A stretch of DNA of 64,000 nt from Spartobacteria bacterium. GTDB taxonomy: Bacteria > Verrucomicrobiota > Verrucomicrobiia > Chthoniobacterales > Chthoniobacteraceae. The stretch covers positions 1-64,000 of the forward strand of contig JAJPII010000031.1 of assembly GCA_021324825.1 (NCBI GenBank). The letters run 5' to 3'. Both the position numbers and the translations under genes were made by a program. Within the stretch, counting starts at the first letter, position 1; each line of letters opens with the position of its first letter. Below the pieces are notes generated by a model. That model saw nothing but the letters and a program-made list of their open reading frames with translations. It did not search any database and was not told where the DNA came from. This document shows, one piece after another, positions 1-8,561 of the stretch.

Positions 1-591
1 GACGCCGCGCCCGGTCGCTTCGCGGCGCCCGGCGGAGCCGCCGATGGAGACCGGCTTGCCCGTGACGATCTCCGGCACGGCATATCCCTTGTAGACGGAA
101 TAGGTGTCCATGAACCAGGCCATGACTTGTTCGTTGGTGCCCATGTCCGGGCCGATGATGTCGGTATGCGAGCCGACGAACGGGATCATCTCCTGCATGT
201 AACGGCGGGAAAGGGCCTCCAGTTCCCGCACGGAGAGTTTACGGGGATCGACCGCCACGCCGCCCTTCGCGCCGCCGTACGGGAGGCCGGTGAGGGCGCA
301 TTTCCAGCTCATCCACATCGAGAGCGCGGCGACTTCGCCCAGCGATACGGCGGGATGAAAGCGGACGCCCCCTTTCGTCGGCCCAAAGGCGAGATGATGC
401 TGGACGCGATAGCCGGTGAAGACGTCGATGCGCCCGTCGTCCATGCGAACGGGGAGCGATACGGCGACGGCGCGCTTCGGATAGAGGAGCCGCTGCCGGA
501 GATTGTCATCCAGGTTCAAATAATCGGCCAGGAGCCGGAACTGCTCGCAAGCCATGTCATAGGCTGGGTCCGCGTAGATGCTCTGGCTCAT
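1..591 (-). CDS. Glu/Leu/Phe/Val dehydrogenase family protein, N-terminal part (cut by window edge)
   Basis: This is the first 197 residues of an amino-acid dehydrogenase, probably glutamate dehydrogenase, which interconverts glutamate and 2-oxoglutarate with NAD(P). The whole visible part is the substrate-binding N-terminal domain. It contains PTKGG (Lys73), a WKC Lys97, the active-site lysine in YGGAKGG (Lys109) and the GPDMGT loop with Asp149. The Rossmann domain should begin just past the last visible residues (GREATGRGV-like block) and lies outside the window. The start is the ATG at 591, three bases beyond the stop of the upstream membrane-protein gene on the same strand, so co-transcription is likely although no functional link is obvious. 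Leucine or phenylalanine dehydrogenase cannot be excluded from this half alone. Confidence 0.93.
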   Translation of the reverse strand, partial: MSQSIYADPAYDMACEQFRLLADYLNLDDNLRQRLLYPKRAVAVSLPVRMDDGRIDVFTGYRVQHHLAFGPTKGGVRFHPAVSLGEVAALSMWMSWKCALTGLPYGGAKGGVAVDPRKLSVRELEALSRRYMQEMIPFVGSHTDIIGPDMGTNEQVMAWFMDTYSVYKGYAVPEIVTGKPVSIGGSAGRREATGRGV

Positions 592-594
592 TGG

Positions 595-2322
595 TTATTT
601 TTTGGGACGCGACAGGTCGTAAAGCGCGCCCCAGTCCCCGCCGGCTATTTCAAGGCATTCATCCTTCCACGGCTCGCGGGAGCCGGCATAGCCTTCGTCG
701 TCCTTTGCTTCCTCGCGATCACCCCAGAAGAGATAGCGCACTTTCAGGCGCGCGGCAACGGCCCGCCAATCCGGCCCGCCCATCATGAGACGCTTCAAAG
801 ACTCCTCCCGGCCCTTGTAGTCGTAGCCGTGGCTCCAGAGATGGGCGGGATAGCCCATCACCATCGCGTGGCCCAGCAGCAGCAACGGATGGTTGTAGGT
901 CGCGGAGCCGGCGAAGACCGCGTCCGGGGGCAGGCCGCGCACGGCCGTTTTCACGCCTTCGAGTTCGGACCGCTTCGCGAACTCGTATCCCTTGTGGGTC
1001 TGGTCAACGCCCCCGAGCAGCGAGATGAATCCTGAAAAGAAAAGCGCGAAGCACATCGCGGCGCGCGCGGGGAACGGCCAGCGCGCGATCATGTTTTCCC
1101 AAAGGAACGGCAGGAGGGCGAGATAACACCAGAGGATCAGCTTGATGTTATCCCACTCCCAAGGCGCGAGCATGACGACGCACGCGAAGAGAAAAATGGC
1201 CGCGCACGGCAGGACAAAGGCCGCGGCCGGCCTGTTTCCCCCGCCCTGCCGCCACGCGCAGAGAAGCGTCGCGGCGAGCATCGCCGCCGGGATTGGCAGG
1301 ATGCCGAAGTTGCCGAACCAGTAGGTGAAAAAGTTGTCGTCCCCCTGTGTCCACGGGCCGTTTTTCGTCAGGTCGATGACGTGGATGATCGAGCCGCCGC
1401 TGGAGAATCCGCAGACGATCCCGACGAGAACCGTTGCCGGGACAACGGACCACGCGACCAGTTTCAGGAGCGGAATCCTGGGGCCGGTTGTCACGAACCA
1501 GAAACCGAGCAGCAAGGAGAGGAAGACGAAGGTGTGGACGTGGAAGAGCGGCATCGTGCCATAGAGGAGGACTTCCAGCGCCAGCGGGATGCGCCCCGGT
1601 TTTCCGCGGAAAAACCGATCCCGCCAGGAAGCGAGCAGCAACAGCCCCGCGGGCAAGGCGTAGAGCAGGCCGCGCTGCGTCACGAACAACGCGAGCGGGA
1701 TGCTCTTCCATGCGTGGTCAGCCTGGTAATCCTTTATAATTCCCGTGCGAAAAACCTCGAACCCGTACAAGCCGCCGTTGAAAAGAAATCCGGCGAGCGT
1801 GAAAGCGCCGCCCCATTCATAGAGCGCCCAGCCCGTGGCGACGCACCCCGCGAGGCCCGTCCAGATGAGGCCGCGAAAGACATCCACGCGGCAGAGAACA
1901 AGGAGGCTGTTGAACAGATCGACGCCCACCGGGTAGCGCAGCGGCTGCCCGGGAAAGATCGGCTCCCGGGGCCAGAAGCGGACGCCGTTTGCAAGGTAGT
2001 CGATATAGGTGAGATGCAGGGCGATGTCCCCGAGATTGTTGGGCGAGAGGATTTTGATGTCGTCCTCGTCCGCGAAGATGAGCCAGCAAAAAGCCCGGAG
2101 CGAAAACAGGACGAAGACCACGATGGGAATCCATTCCCACAACGATTTGGGCTTGCGCGACGGCCGGCCCGTTCGCGCGGCGGCCAGCAACCCCGCTCCC
2201 GCGCCCATGCAAAGCGAAACGACGGCCACGCCCCTTCCCAGCCCTCCGAACGGAAAGGCGAGCGCGAGCGCCGTCACGACGGAAACGCACACCGCCGCCA
2301 GCAGGGCAGCCGTTCCTCTCAT
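595..2322 (-). CDS. Polytopic membrane protein, GT-C glycosyltransferase-like
   Basis: A 575-residue integral membrane protein with about ten or more hydrophobic segments and a soluble C-terminal tail from roughly residue 470. The first large loop carries an acidic cluster (ADEDD, about residues 84-88) followed by a short segment containing HLTYIDYL and then LRYPVGVDLFN. That layout resembles membrane-embedded GT-C sugar transferases, where the first loop holds the catalytic acidic residues. No family can be named with certainty. Its start codon overlaps the stop of the Agl23-like gene by four bases (ATGA), so the two are probably translated together and may act in the same envelope glycosylation step. 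Function is inferred from topology and partner only. Confidence 0.75.
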   Translation of the reverse strand: MRGTAALLAAVCVSVVTALALAFPFGGLGRGVAVVSLCMGAGAGLLAAARTGRPSRKPKSLWEWIPIVVFVLFSLRAFCWLIFADEDDIKILSPNNLGDIALHLTYIDYLANGVRFWPREPIFPGQPLRYPVGVDLFNSLLVLCRVDVFRGLIWTGLAGCVATGWALYEWGGAFTLAGFLFNGGLYGFEVFRTGIIKDYQADHAWKSIPLALFVTQRGLLYALPAGLLLLASWRDRFFRGKPGRIPLALEVLLYGTMPLFHVHTFVFLSLLLGFWFVTTGPRIPLLKLVAWSVVPATVLVGIVCGFSSGGSIIHVIDLTKNGPWTQGDDNFFTYWFGNFGILPIPAAMLAATLLCAWRQGGGNRPAAAFVLPCAAIFLFACVVMLAPWEWDNIKLILWCYLALLPFLWENMIARWPFPARAAMCFALFFSGFISLLGGVDQTHKGYEFAKRSELEGVKTAVRGLPPDAVFAGSATYNHPLLLLGHAMVMGYPAHLWSHGYDYKGREESLKRLMMGGPDWRAVAARLKVRYLFWGDREEAKDDEGYAGSREPWKDECLEIAGGDWGALYDLSRPKK

Positions 2323-3851
2323 GGCTTTTTCCTTTCCGGGGTGAACTCCGGGTTGCGCCCCGGGAAAAGGGGTTTGAATTTCTCGTAGTCGAGGAAAAGG
2401 GTCGAGGCGTCCTGCCCGTCGCGGAGCTGGAGATCGGAGGTGAAATAGCTGTTCTTCAACGCCTTCTCGACCTCGTCCAGGCGCGGCTCATCCACCAGCA
2501 GGAACGCGGCGTCCATGTCATCCGGCTTGGTTTTGTCCGAGTAGTAGCCGATGTGCGGGAAATCGCCGAGCAGCCACGGAAGCGGGTGGTAGCTGGAAAG
2601 CAGGATGTTTCCCGTCATCTGGTAATTCGCGGGATTCCGCCTGACCATTTTCTCCAGCGGACCGGTGAGATCGTAGACGTCGTCGAGCGTCTGCACGTAG
2701 ACGTATTTCTGCGCGGAATCGACATAGCGATAGAAATTCAGCCAGATGGAATCGGCCGTCGAGCACGCCAAAAGGAGCGCCGTGCATGCAGTGAAAGAAA
2801 GCGACGCTTCCCCCCTCCCCTCCAGCAACCCGGCAATGTCATCGACGAACGCCCCGAACAGAAACACGAACGGCCAGAGGATCGAAACGATGCACCACGG
2901 CGTCTTGTAATGGATGATGCTGTAGGCGGTGAGCGCTCCGCAACCGTAAATCGCCAGGAGCCGCAGCAGGCGATTGCTCCCTGGCAACAGCCAGCGGAGG
3001 GAGCACCCGAAGCCGATAAGAGCGGGCCATTCGTAGATCGCCATCAACTGAAGCCAGTACGGCCACGCCTTCTCGTGCCCGTGGCCTTCCTTGCCGGTCT
3101 TGATCCATTCCCGGAAGGTTTGGCACAGGCCTTTCAGCGAAGGGAAATCGAGAAATCCCCCCGAATAGAAAAAGAGGATCAGCCCCGCGCAAACGAGCAG
3201 GACGAGCGCGAGATCACGCCCGGTCCATGCGCGCCGCGCGCGCGGCGGCGCGGAGGAAGGAGAAAACCGTTCGAGAGCGAAGACGCATATCCCCGCCAGG
3301 ACAAAGCAGCCGATATGGATGACGTACGTCTCCTTGGTCAAGATCATCCCGGTCACGCCGAGGCCCGCGGCCCAGAGGCTCCGCGCGTTCCCCCATTGCC
3401 AGAGGCCGGCGGCGCCCCACACGGCCAGGATCATGAAAAAGACCAGCCACGCTTCGTGGATGGCGTAGCGCGAATAGAAGACGCAACCGGGGGACACGGC
3501 CATCGCGTACGCGGCGAACAGGCAGACGCGCCGTCCCAGGAACCGGTCGAAGCGGGTCACGAGCCAGACGCTCGCCACGCCGATGGCGGCAACGGGAAAC
3601 CGCAACGCCCAGATGTGCCTGCCAAAGAGTATCTGGAAAATAAAAAGGACGTAGAAATGGAGCGGCCCGTGGTAATTCGCCGGGTCGTAGCGGTAGAACC
3701 CTTTCTTGATCATTTCGTCGACGAACCAGCCGTTGACGCCCTCGTCGAAGTGCGGCGGCTTCATCCCGAGCAGCAGAAAACGGAGGCCAGCCGCCAGCAA
3801 CACGGGGGCGATGCAGTCCCAATCCCTATTCGAGCGCGCGTCCAAATTCAT
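2319..3851 (-). CDS. TIGR03663/Agl23-type membrane protein (GT-C, PMT-like)
   Basis: A 510-residue multi-pass membrane protein that I recognise as the TIGR03663 family (called flippase-activity-associated protein Agl23 in archaea), related to dolichyl-phosphate-mannose transferases. Diagnostic blocks are HFDEGVNGWF at about residues 34-43 with the acidic pair Asp36-Glu37, YDPANYHGPLHFY at about 55-67, and SRYAIHE at about 127-133. The family is expected to handle lipid-linked sugars at the membrane, but its exact reaction is not established. It is divergent from rfbB, whose start lies 90 bases away, so both sides may belong to one surface-polysaccharide locus. The ATG at 3851 precedes a short polar stretch and the first membrane helix, as in relatives. 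Confidence 0.85.
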   Translation of the reverse strand: MNLDARSNRDWDCIAPVLLAAGLRFLLLGMKPPHFDEGVNGWFVDEMIKKGFYRYDPANYHGPLHFYVLFIFQILFGRHIWALRFPVAAIGVASVWLVTRFDRFLGRRVCLFAAYAMAVSPGCVFYSRYAIHEAWLVFFMILAVWGAAGLWQWGNARSLWAAGLGVTGMILTKETYVIHIGCFVLAGICVFALERFSPSSAPPRARRAWTGRDLALVLLVCAGLILFFYSGGFLDFPSLKGLCQTFREWIKTGKEGHGHEKAWPYWLQLMAIYEWPALIGFGCSLRWLLPGSNRLLRLLAIYGCGALTAYSIIHYKTPWCIVSILWPFVFLFGAFVDDIAGLLEGRGEASLSFTACTALLLACSTADSIWLNFYRYVDSAQKYVYVQTLDDVYDLTGPLEKMVRRNPANYQMTGNILLSSYHPLPWLLGDFPHIGYYSDKTKPDDMDAAFLLVDEPRLDEVEKALKNSYFTSDLQLRDGQDASTLFLDYEKFKPLFPGRNPEFTPERKKP

Positions 3852-3941
3852 GCGGCTCTTACATAGCGGGAATCCGCGCCAAACCGAAAGCCGGAAAAAG
3901 TTCTGGCCCCGCCGGGGATGGCGTTGCTACAAGGTTTACCC

Positions 3942-4907
3942 ATGCGTTTACTTGTAACGGGCGGCTGCGGGTTCATCGGGAGCAATTTCATTCGTTATGT
4001 CCTCGGTCATTACGGCCCCGAGTTTATAACGAACGTCGACGCGCTCACCTACGCGGGGAACCAGCGCAACGTCGCGGGCCTCGCGGAGAAATACGGCGAA
4101 CGTTACGAGTTCGTCCAGGCCGACATCGCCGACGTGGCCGCCATGGACGCGTTGATGAAGCGCCACCGCTTCTTCGCCGTGGTGAATTTCGCCGCCGAAT
4201 CGCACGTGGACCGCAGCATCGACTCGCCGGGGCATTTCATCCACGCGAACGTCGTCGGCACGGGCGTGCTGCTCGACTGCGCGCGGCGGCACGGCGTCCG
4301 GCGCTTCCTGCAAATCTCGACGGATGAAGTCTACGGCTCGCTCGGGCCGGAAGGGCGGTTCACGGAGAAATCGCCGCTCGAGCCCAGCTCCCCCTACTCC
4401 GCCAGCAAGGCCGGGGCCGACCTTCTCGCGCTCGCCTGCCACAACACTTACAAGCAGGAAGTCGTCATCACCCGCTGCTCGAACAACTACGGCCCGTATC
4501 AATTCCCCGAAAAGCTCATCCCGCTCATGATCATCAACGCCATCGGCGACAAGCCGCTGCCCGTCTATGGCGACGGCCTCAACGTGCGCGACTGGATCCA
4601 TGTCGAAGACCATTGCGCCGCGGTCTTCGCCGTGCTGCTGGACGGCAGGCCGGGCGAGGTCTACAACGTCGGTTCCGACGGCGAGATGACGAACATCGAA
4701 GTCGTGAACATGATCCTCGAGCGGCTCGGCAAATCCAAAGACCTCATCCGCTACGTCACAGACCGGCTCGGGCACGACCGCCGTTACGCGATCGATTCCT
4801 CGAAGATACGCAACGAGTTGAACTGGAAGCCGCTTCACCGTCCCGACAAAGGCATACGCGAAACGGTCGATTGGTACGTGGCCAACCGCAACTGGTGGGA
4901 ACGCTGA
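3942..4907 (+). CDS. rfbB: dTDP-glucose 4,6-dehydratase
   Basis: A 321-residue short-chain dehydrogenase/reductase that converts dTDP-glucose to dTDP-4-keto-6-deoxyglucose, the second step of dTDP-L-rhamnose synthesis. The NAD-binding GGCGFIGSN motif is at residues 7-15, the catalytic Thr-Asp-Glu at 127-129 (STDEVYG) and the Tyr152-x3-Lys156 pair in PYSASK. Length is normal for the family. The ATG at 3942 is chosen because the protein then begins MRLLVTGG as in homologues and AAGG lies seven bases upstream; an in-frame ATG at 3918 would add eight unconserved residues. The stop overlaps the rfbD start by one base (TGATG). The first gene (rfbA) and the epimerase (rfbC) are not in this window. 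Confidence 0.97.
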   Translation: MRLLVTGGCGFIGSNFIRYVLGHYGPEFITNVDALTYAGNQRNVAGLAEKYGERYEFVQADIADVAAMDALMKRHRFFAVVNFAAESHVDRSIDSPGHFIHANVVGTGVLLDCARRHGVRRFLQISTDEVYGSLGPEGRFTEKSPLEPSSPYSASKAGADLLALACHNTYKQEVVITRCSNNYGPYQFPEKLIPLMIINAIGDKPLPVYGDGLNVRDWIHVEDHCAAVFAVLLDGRPGEVYNVGSDGEMTNIEVVNMILERLGKSKDLIRYVTDRLGHDRRYAIDSSKIRNELNWKPLHRPDKGIRETVDWYVANRNWWER

Positions 4908-5785
4908 TGGCCCGGCTTCTCATTCTCGGAAGCGGCGGCCGCCTCGGCGCGGCGCTGGCCCGGCTCTACGAAAAGGACTTTGAAGTCACCGGGCTCAATC
5001 GGGCCGCCGTCGACCTCAGTTCCGGCGAGGCGATAGAGCAAGCCGTCGGCCCGCTTTCCTCGCTTTCCTTCGACGTGCTGGTAAACTGCGCGGCGCTCAC
5101 CAACGTCGACTACTGCGAGACGCACGAGGCGGAGGCGATGCGGATAAACGCGCACGCCGTGGGCGAGATCGCGCGCCTCTGCGAAAAGAAGCGCGCCCGG
5201 ATGATTCACATCAGCACGGACTACGTCTTCGACGGCGCGAAGACCACGCCTTACGTCGAGGAAGACCCGGCGGTTTCCATCAGCGTTTACGGCGAATCGA
5301 AGCTCCGGGGCGAAGAAGAGCTTCTCGCCGCCTCGGGGCGGCACCTGGCGGTGCGGGTCTCGTGGGTGTTCGGCCCCGACCGCCCGAGCTTCATCGACGG
5401 CATCCTGAAGCGGGCCGAGGCGGAGGAGCGCGTGGACGCCATCGGCGACAAATATTCCACCCCCGCCTACACGCTGGACATCGCCGAATATCTGCGCCCC
5501 TTCCTGGTGGATGTCCCTGAAGGCGGCTTGCTGCACATCTGCAACTCCGGCGAATGCAGCTGGCAGGAATACGGCCAATATGCGCTCGACTGCGCCGCGC
5601 GCGCGGGCGCGCCGCTCAAAGGCCGGAAGGTCGAGCCGCTGTTGCTGAAGGATTTGAAGGCGTTCGTGGCGAAGCGCCCGGTGTACACCGTCCTCTCGAC
5701 GGAGAAGCTGACGCGGCTCACGGGCGTCAAACCGAGGACGTGGCAGGACGCCGTCGCGGCCTTCGTCGCGAAAAAATACGCTTGA
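4907..5785 (+). CDS. rfbD: dTDP-4-dehydrorhamnose reductase
   Basis: A 292-residue reductase that makes dTDP-L-rhamnose from dTDP-4-keto-L-rhamnose using NADPH, the last step of the pathway started by rfbB. The cofactor loop GSGGRLG is at residues 8-14, the family signature STDYVFDG at 103-110, and the catalytic Tyr128/Lys132 pair in VYGESK. The start codon shares one base with the rfbB stop, so translation is probably coupled. Length and motif order are normal. rfbB and rfbD are adjacent here without rfbA or rfbC, so the operon is split. About 170 bases downstream is an intrinsic terminator that may end this transcript. Confidence 0.96.
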   Translation: MARLLILGSGGRLGAALARLYEKDFEVTGLNRAAVDLSSGEAIEQAVGPLSSLSFDVLVNCAALTNVDYCETHEAEAMRINAHAVGEIARLCEKKRARMIHISTDYVFDGAKTTPYVEEDPAVSISVYGESKLRGEEELLAASGRHLAVRVSWVFGPDRPSFIDGILKRAEAEERVDAIGDKYSTPAYTLDIAEYLRPFLVDVPEGGLLHICNSGECSWQEYGQYALDCAARAGAPLKGRKVEPLLLKDLKAFVAKRPVYTVLSTEKLTRLTGVKPRTWQDAVAAFVAKKYA

Positions 5786-5873
5786 TCCGCTTGACCCGGG
5801 CCCGCTTCCGGTTTAAACAAGGCGCGTGAATCTGTTTTCATCCATCACCGTGGCAGCCAAAGCCTCGCGGCTC

Positions 5874-5927
5874 ATGGCTGTCGCCGTCGTTATTGTCGAC
5901 GGCTCCGGCAGTGGGGGAAACGTCTAG
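5874..5927 (+). CDS. Putative 17-residue Val/Ile-rich leader peptide
   Basis: A mini-ORF reading MAVAVVIVDGSGSGGNV, with five Val and one Ile in 17 residues, ends at a TAG 26 bases before a strong intrinsic terminator (5954-5984). A perfect 7 bp hairpin (GCCGTCG/CGACGGC, 5883-5903) forms inside it. This is the layout of an amino-acid attenuator of the ilv type. The frame is open further back to a GTG at 5826 that has AAGG only three bases upstream. Against the idea, the ATG has no clear ribosome binding site and no branched-chain biosynthesis gene follows; the next ORFs are a 58-residue protein and a cell-wall carboxypeptidase. It may be a relic or chance. Confidence 0.3.
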   Translation: MAVAVVIVDGSGSGGNV

Positions 5928-5953
5928 TTCACTCGACAGGAACTCTTCGACAA

Positions 5954-5984
5954 CCCGCGACCGGAAAACGGCGGCGGGTTTTTT
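5954..5984 (+). terminator. Intrinsic terminator after rfbBD / before small ORF
   Basis: CCCGC-GA-CCG, loop GAAAA, CGG-CG-GCGGG, then TTTTTT. The stem is eight G/C pairs with one two-base internal loop, and the outer CAAC/GTTG can add pairs. It would end the rfbBD transcript, or act as the terminator of an attenuator if the Val-rich mini-ORF upstream is translated. Confidence 0.75.
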
Positions 5985-6025
5985 GTTGCCCGCGCCTTCC
6001 CGGAAGCAACAACACCAAAAACCAA

Positions 6026-6202
6026 ATGCAACGAGAACCCTTGACCCACAACAGTATAACCGAAAGCGAGTGCAACGCGCTGATCCTGGCCCGCGCCTAC
6101 GAACAGGCGGGCATGTCCGAAGCGCGCGCCTGGGAGGCCGCCCTGGCGGACCTGGCCGCCGGCTTCGGCTTCCGCGAAGAAGAATCCGCCTTGACCGCCT
6201 GA
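6026..6202 (+). CDS. Hypothetical 58-residue protein
   Basis: An ORF of 58 residues beginning MQREPLTHNS and ending EEESALTA, with strong codon bias to G/C in third positions like its neighbours, which supports real coding. It is mostly predicted helix, Ala/Glu-rich, has one Cys (ECNAL) and no signal peptide or membrane segment. It lies between the terminator at 5954-5984 and the carboxypeptidase gene, whose start is 30 bases downstream, so it may be co-transcribed with it. I do not recognise the family. It is shorter than common gene-finder thresholds and could be missed. Confidence 0.5.
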   Translation: MQREPLTHNSITESECNALILARAYEQAGMSEARAWEAALADLAAGFGFREEESALTA

Positions 6203-6232
6203 GGAGATGCTCTTAGGTAGGGCGGTTATTTT

Positions 6233-7132
6233 ATGAGCCGCCTTTTCCGGAACGCCGCCGCGTGGACCGCTCTCGCGGTGCTCCTCTTCGCCAACCCCGC
6301 CTGGGCCAAAAGGAAAAGGCCGGCCGCCGCCACCCCTTCGCCGGACGACACGGAATACTCCGATGCGGCGGCGGCGGCGATGCCCGTCGTCTCGATTTCG
6401 AGCGGCGTGCCGACCGTCCACGCGCAGGCCGTGATGGTCATCGACGCCTGGACCGGGCGCGTCCTCTTCGAGAAGAACGCGGACGAACACCGCCCGCCCG
6501 CGAGCACGCAAAAGCTCCTTACATCGCTCATCGTGTCCGAGGCGGGAAACCTCGACAGGGAGGTGACCGTGCAGCCGAGCGACACCTGGGCGGAGCCGAC
6601 GAAGCTGAACTTCCAGCCGGGCGAGCGGTACGAGCGCTTCCAGTTGCTCCAGGTGCTTCTGGTTCACAGCATGAACGACGTCGCCCGCTGCCTGGCGCGG
6701 GATAACGCGGGAAGCATCGAAGCCTTCGCGGACAAGATGAACGAGAAGGCCGCCGAACTCGGCATGGCCAACTCGCATTTCGTGAATCCCAACGGCCTGC
6801 CGGCGCCGGGCCAGTATTCGTGCGCGCGGGACATGGCGCGCGTGGCGCAGGCCGCGTACGCGAACCGGGTCTTGCGCTCCATCGTCTGCCTGAAGAGCAT
6901 CGCCTTCCGCTACGCGGACGGGCGCGTGCGCGAATTCAAGAATACAAACAAAGTTTTACGCGGCTTCGCCCTCTGCAACGGGATGAAAACCGGCTACACG
7001 GAAGCCGCGGGCCATTGTCTCATCGCGAGCGGGACCAATGGCGGGCGGGACGTGATCGTGGTGGTGCTGGGGGATAACAATCAGGTCTGGCGGGACGCCT
7101 ATCTTCTGCTCTCCTGGGGGCTCTCGGCATAA
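6233..7132 (+). CDS. D-alanyl-D-alanine carboxypeptidase (peptidase S11 family)
   Basis: A 299-residue exported penicillin-binding protein of the DacA/PBP5 type that trims the terminal D-Ala of peptidoglycan stem peptides. A Sec signal peptide covers residues 1-25 (cleavage after AWA). The three active-site motifs are complete: STQK with Ser91 and Lys94, SMN at 146-148, and KTG at 252-254. It is shorter than PBP5 because it stops after the catalytic domain and lacks the C-terminal beta domain and amphipathic anchor, as in many S11 proteins. Its stop overlaps the upstream edge of the bioF coding region, so the two are probably on one mRNA. Confidence 0.93.
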   Translation: MSRLFRNAAAWTALAVLLFANPAWAKRKRPAAATPSPDDTEYSDAAAAAMPVVSISSGVPTVHAQAVMVIDAWTGRVLFEKNADEHRPPASTQKLLTSLIVSEAGNLDREVTVQPSDTWAEPTKLNFQPGERYERFQLLQVLLVHSMNDVARCLARDNAGSIEAFADKMNEKAAELGMANSHFVNPNGLPAPGQYSCARDMARVAQAAYANRVLRSIVCLKSIAFRYADGRVREFKNTNKVLRGFALCNGMKTGYTEAAGHCLIASGTNGGRDVIVVVLGDNNQVWRDAYLLLSWGLSA

Positions 7133-7209
7133 GCATCGACCGCCAGCTTGCCGACCTGCGGTCGCGCTCGCTCCTGCGAAGCCTGCGCGAGATCACCGCT
7201 GCCAGGAAC

Positions 7210-8286
7210 ATGCTCATCACGGTCGACGGGCGGCAGCTCGTCAATTTCTCGTCGAATGATTACCTCGGGTTCGCGGGCGAACCGGCCCTGGCGGAAGCCG
7301 CCAAGCGCGCGATCGACGAATTCGGCGTCGGCGCGGGCGCTTCGCGGCTCGTGTGCGGCACGCTCGCTCCGCACGCGGCGCTGGAACGGCGGCTCGCCGA
7401 ATTCAAGAACACGGAGGCGGCCCTCGCGTTCTCCAGCGGCTACGCGACGGCGGTCGGGACGCTCGGCGCGCTGGCCGGGAAGAACGACGTCGTCATCCTC
7501 GACAAGCTCTGCCACGCCTCGCTCGTCGACGGCGCGCGCCTCAGCGGCGCCAGCCTCCGGGTCTTCCCGCACAACCACCTGGGGAAACTGGAAAGCCACC
7601 TCGCCTGGGCGCGCAAGAACGAGCCCGCGGCCCGCGTCATCGTCGCCACGGAGTCGGTCTTCAGCATGGATGGCGACCGCGCGCCGTTGCGGGAGATCGC
7701 CGGGTTGAAGGAACGCTACGGCGCGCTTCTGCTGCTGGACGAAGCGCACGCGGTCGGCGTCATCGGGCGGCACGGCCAGGGGCTGGCCCAGGAAGAAGGC
7801 GTGGAGGTCGACATCCAGATGGGCACCTTGAGCAAGGCCTTGGGCGCGGGCGGCGGCTACATCTGCGGGAAGCGGAATCTCATCGACCTGCTGATAAACC
7901 GGGCGCGCAGCTTCATCTACTCCACAGCCCCTCCCCCGGCGGTCGCCGCCGCCGCGCACGCCGCCGTCGATCTGCTCGCCTCCGACGCGGGCGAAGAGCG
8001 GCGGCAAAAACTTTGGGCCAACCTCGGGCGATTCGCGGAGAACCCGGCGAGCGCCATCATCCCCATCGCCATCGGCGGCGAGGATACGGCGCTGGCGGCG
8101 GCCCGCTGGCTCTTCGAGGTCGGGTTCTTCGTCCCGGCGATCCGGTATCCCACCGTGGCGAAAGGGACGGCCCGGCTGCGGGTGACCCTCTCCGCCAAAC
8201 ACACGCCCGAACAAGTCGCGGCCCTTGCCGAAGCGCTGGGAACCCTGCAACAAAAGTTCGCCCTCCACGGGAAAATGCCTGGCTGA
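7210..8286 (+). CDS. bioF: 8-amino-7-oxononanoate synthase (alpha-oxoamine synthase family)
   Basis: A PLP enzyme that condenses pimeloyl-ACP/CoA with alanine in biotin synthesis. Visible motifs include NFSSNDYLGF, SRLVCGT, the DEAHAVGVIGRHGQG block and GTLSKALGAGGG with the PLP lysine. The first canonical start is the ATG at 7210, giving 358 residues beginning MLITVDGRQ. However, family-like N-terminal sequence (SIDRQLADLRSRSLLRSLREI) continues in frame back to 7129, where the only candidate start is an ATA overlapping the carboxypeptidase stop (ATAA). No ATG, GTG or TTG exists between. The true N-terminus is therefore probably near 7129. No other biotin gene is nearby, so a related oxoamine synthase such as 2-amino-3-ketobutyrate CoA ligase is a weaker alternative. 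Confidence 0.9.
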   Translation: MLITVDGRQLVNFSSNDYLGFAGEPALAEAAKRAIDEFGVGAGASRLVCGTLAPHAALERRLAEFKNTEAALAFSSGYATAVGTLGALAGKNDVVILDKLCHASLVDGARLSGASLRVFPHNHLGKLESHLAWARKNEPAARVIVATESVFSMDGDRAPLREIAGLKERYGALLLLDEAHAVGVIGRHGQGLAQEEGVEVDIQMGTLSKALGAGGGYICGKRNLIDLLINRARSFIYSTAPPPAVAAAAHAAVDLLASDAGEERRQKLWANLGRFAENPASAIIPIAIGGEDTALAAARWLFEVGFFVPAIRYPTVAKGTARLRVTLSAKHTPEQVAALAEALGTLQQKFALHGKMPG

Positions 8287-8324
8287 AAACTTGCGCGAAT
8301 GAAGGCCGGGCGTAGATTTTTCTC

Positions 8325-8528
8325 ATGAAAACGATCTCGGTGACTCTTCCTGTGTTTGGCCTGGTCATCGCGACGCGGGCCGTGCTGGCGGGAGGGCTCG
8401 CGCTGATCCTCGCGGACAGGCTTGACCAGGAACAGCGCAAGGCGGTCGGCTGGACGATGTTCCTGATCGGAGCGGCCAGTTCCATCCCGCTGGCGTTCCA
8501 GGTTTTTGGCGGGAAAAATCTTGGCTGA
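8325..8528 (+). CDS. Small two-helix membrane protein
   Basis: A 67-residue protein with two hydrophobic helices (about residues 5-28 and 42-60) separated by a charged turn ADRLDQEQRKAVGW. The turn and the flanking GLVIATRAVL and MFLIGA segments look conserved rather than random, and I believe similar small proteins occur in other bacteria, but I cannot name a family. It starts 39 bases after bioF and is followed by two exported hypothetical proteins. Function unknown. Confidence 0.6.
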   Translation: MKTISVTLPVFGLVIATRAVLAGGLALILADRLDQEQRKAVGWTMFLIGAASSIPLAFQVFGGKNLG

Positions 8529-8561
8529 CAACGCCTCCGCCTTTGGGCTATGGATGGGGCG

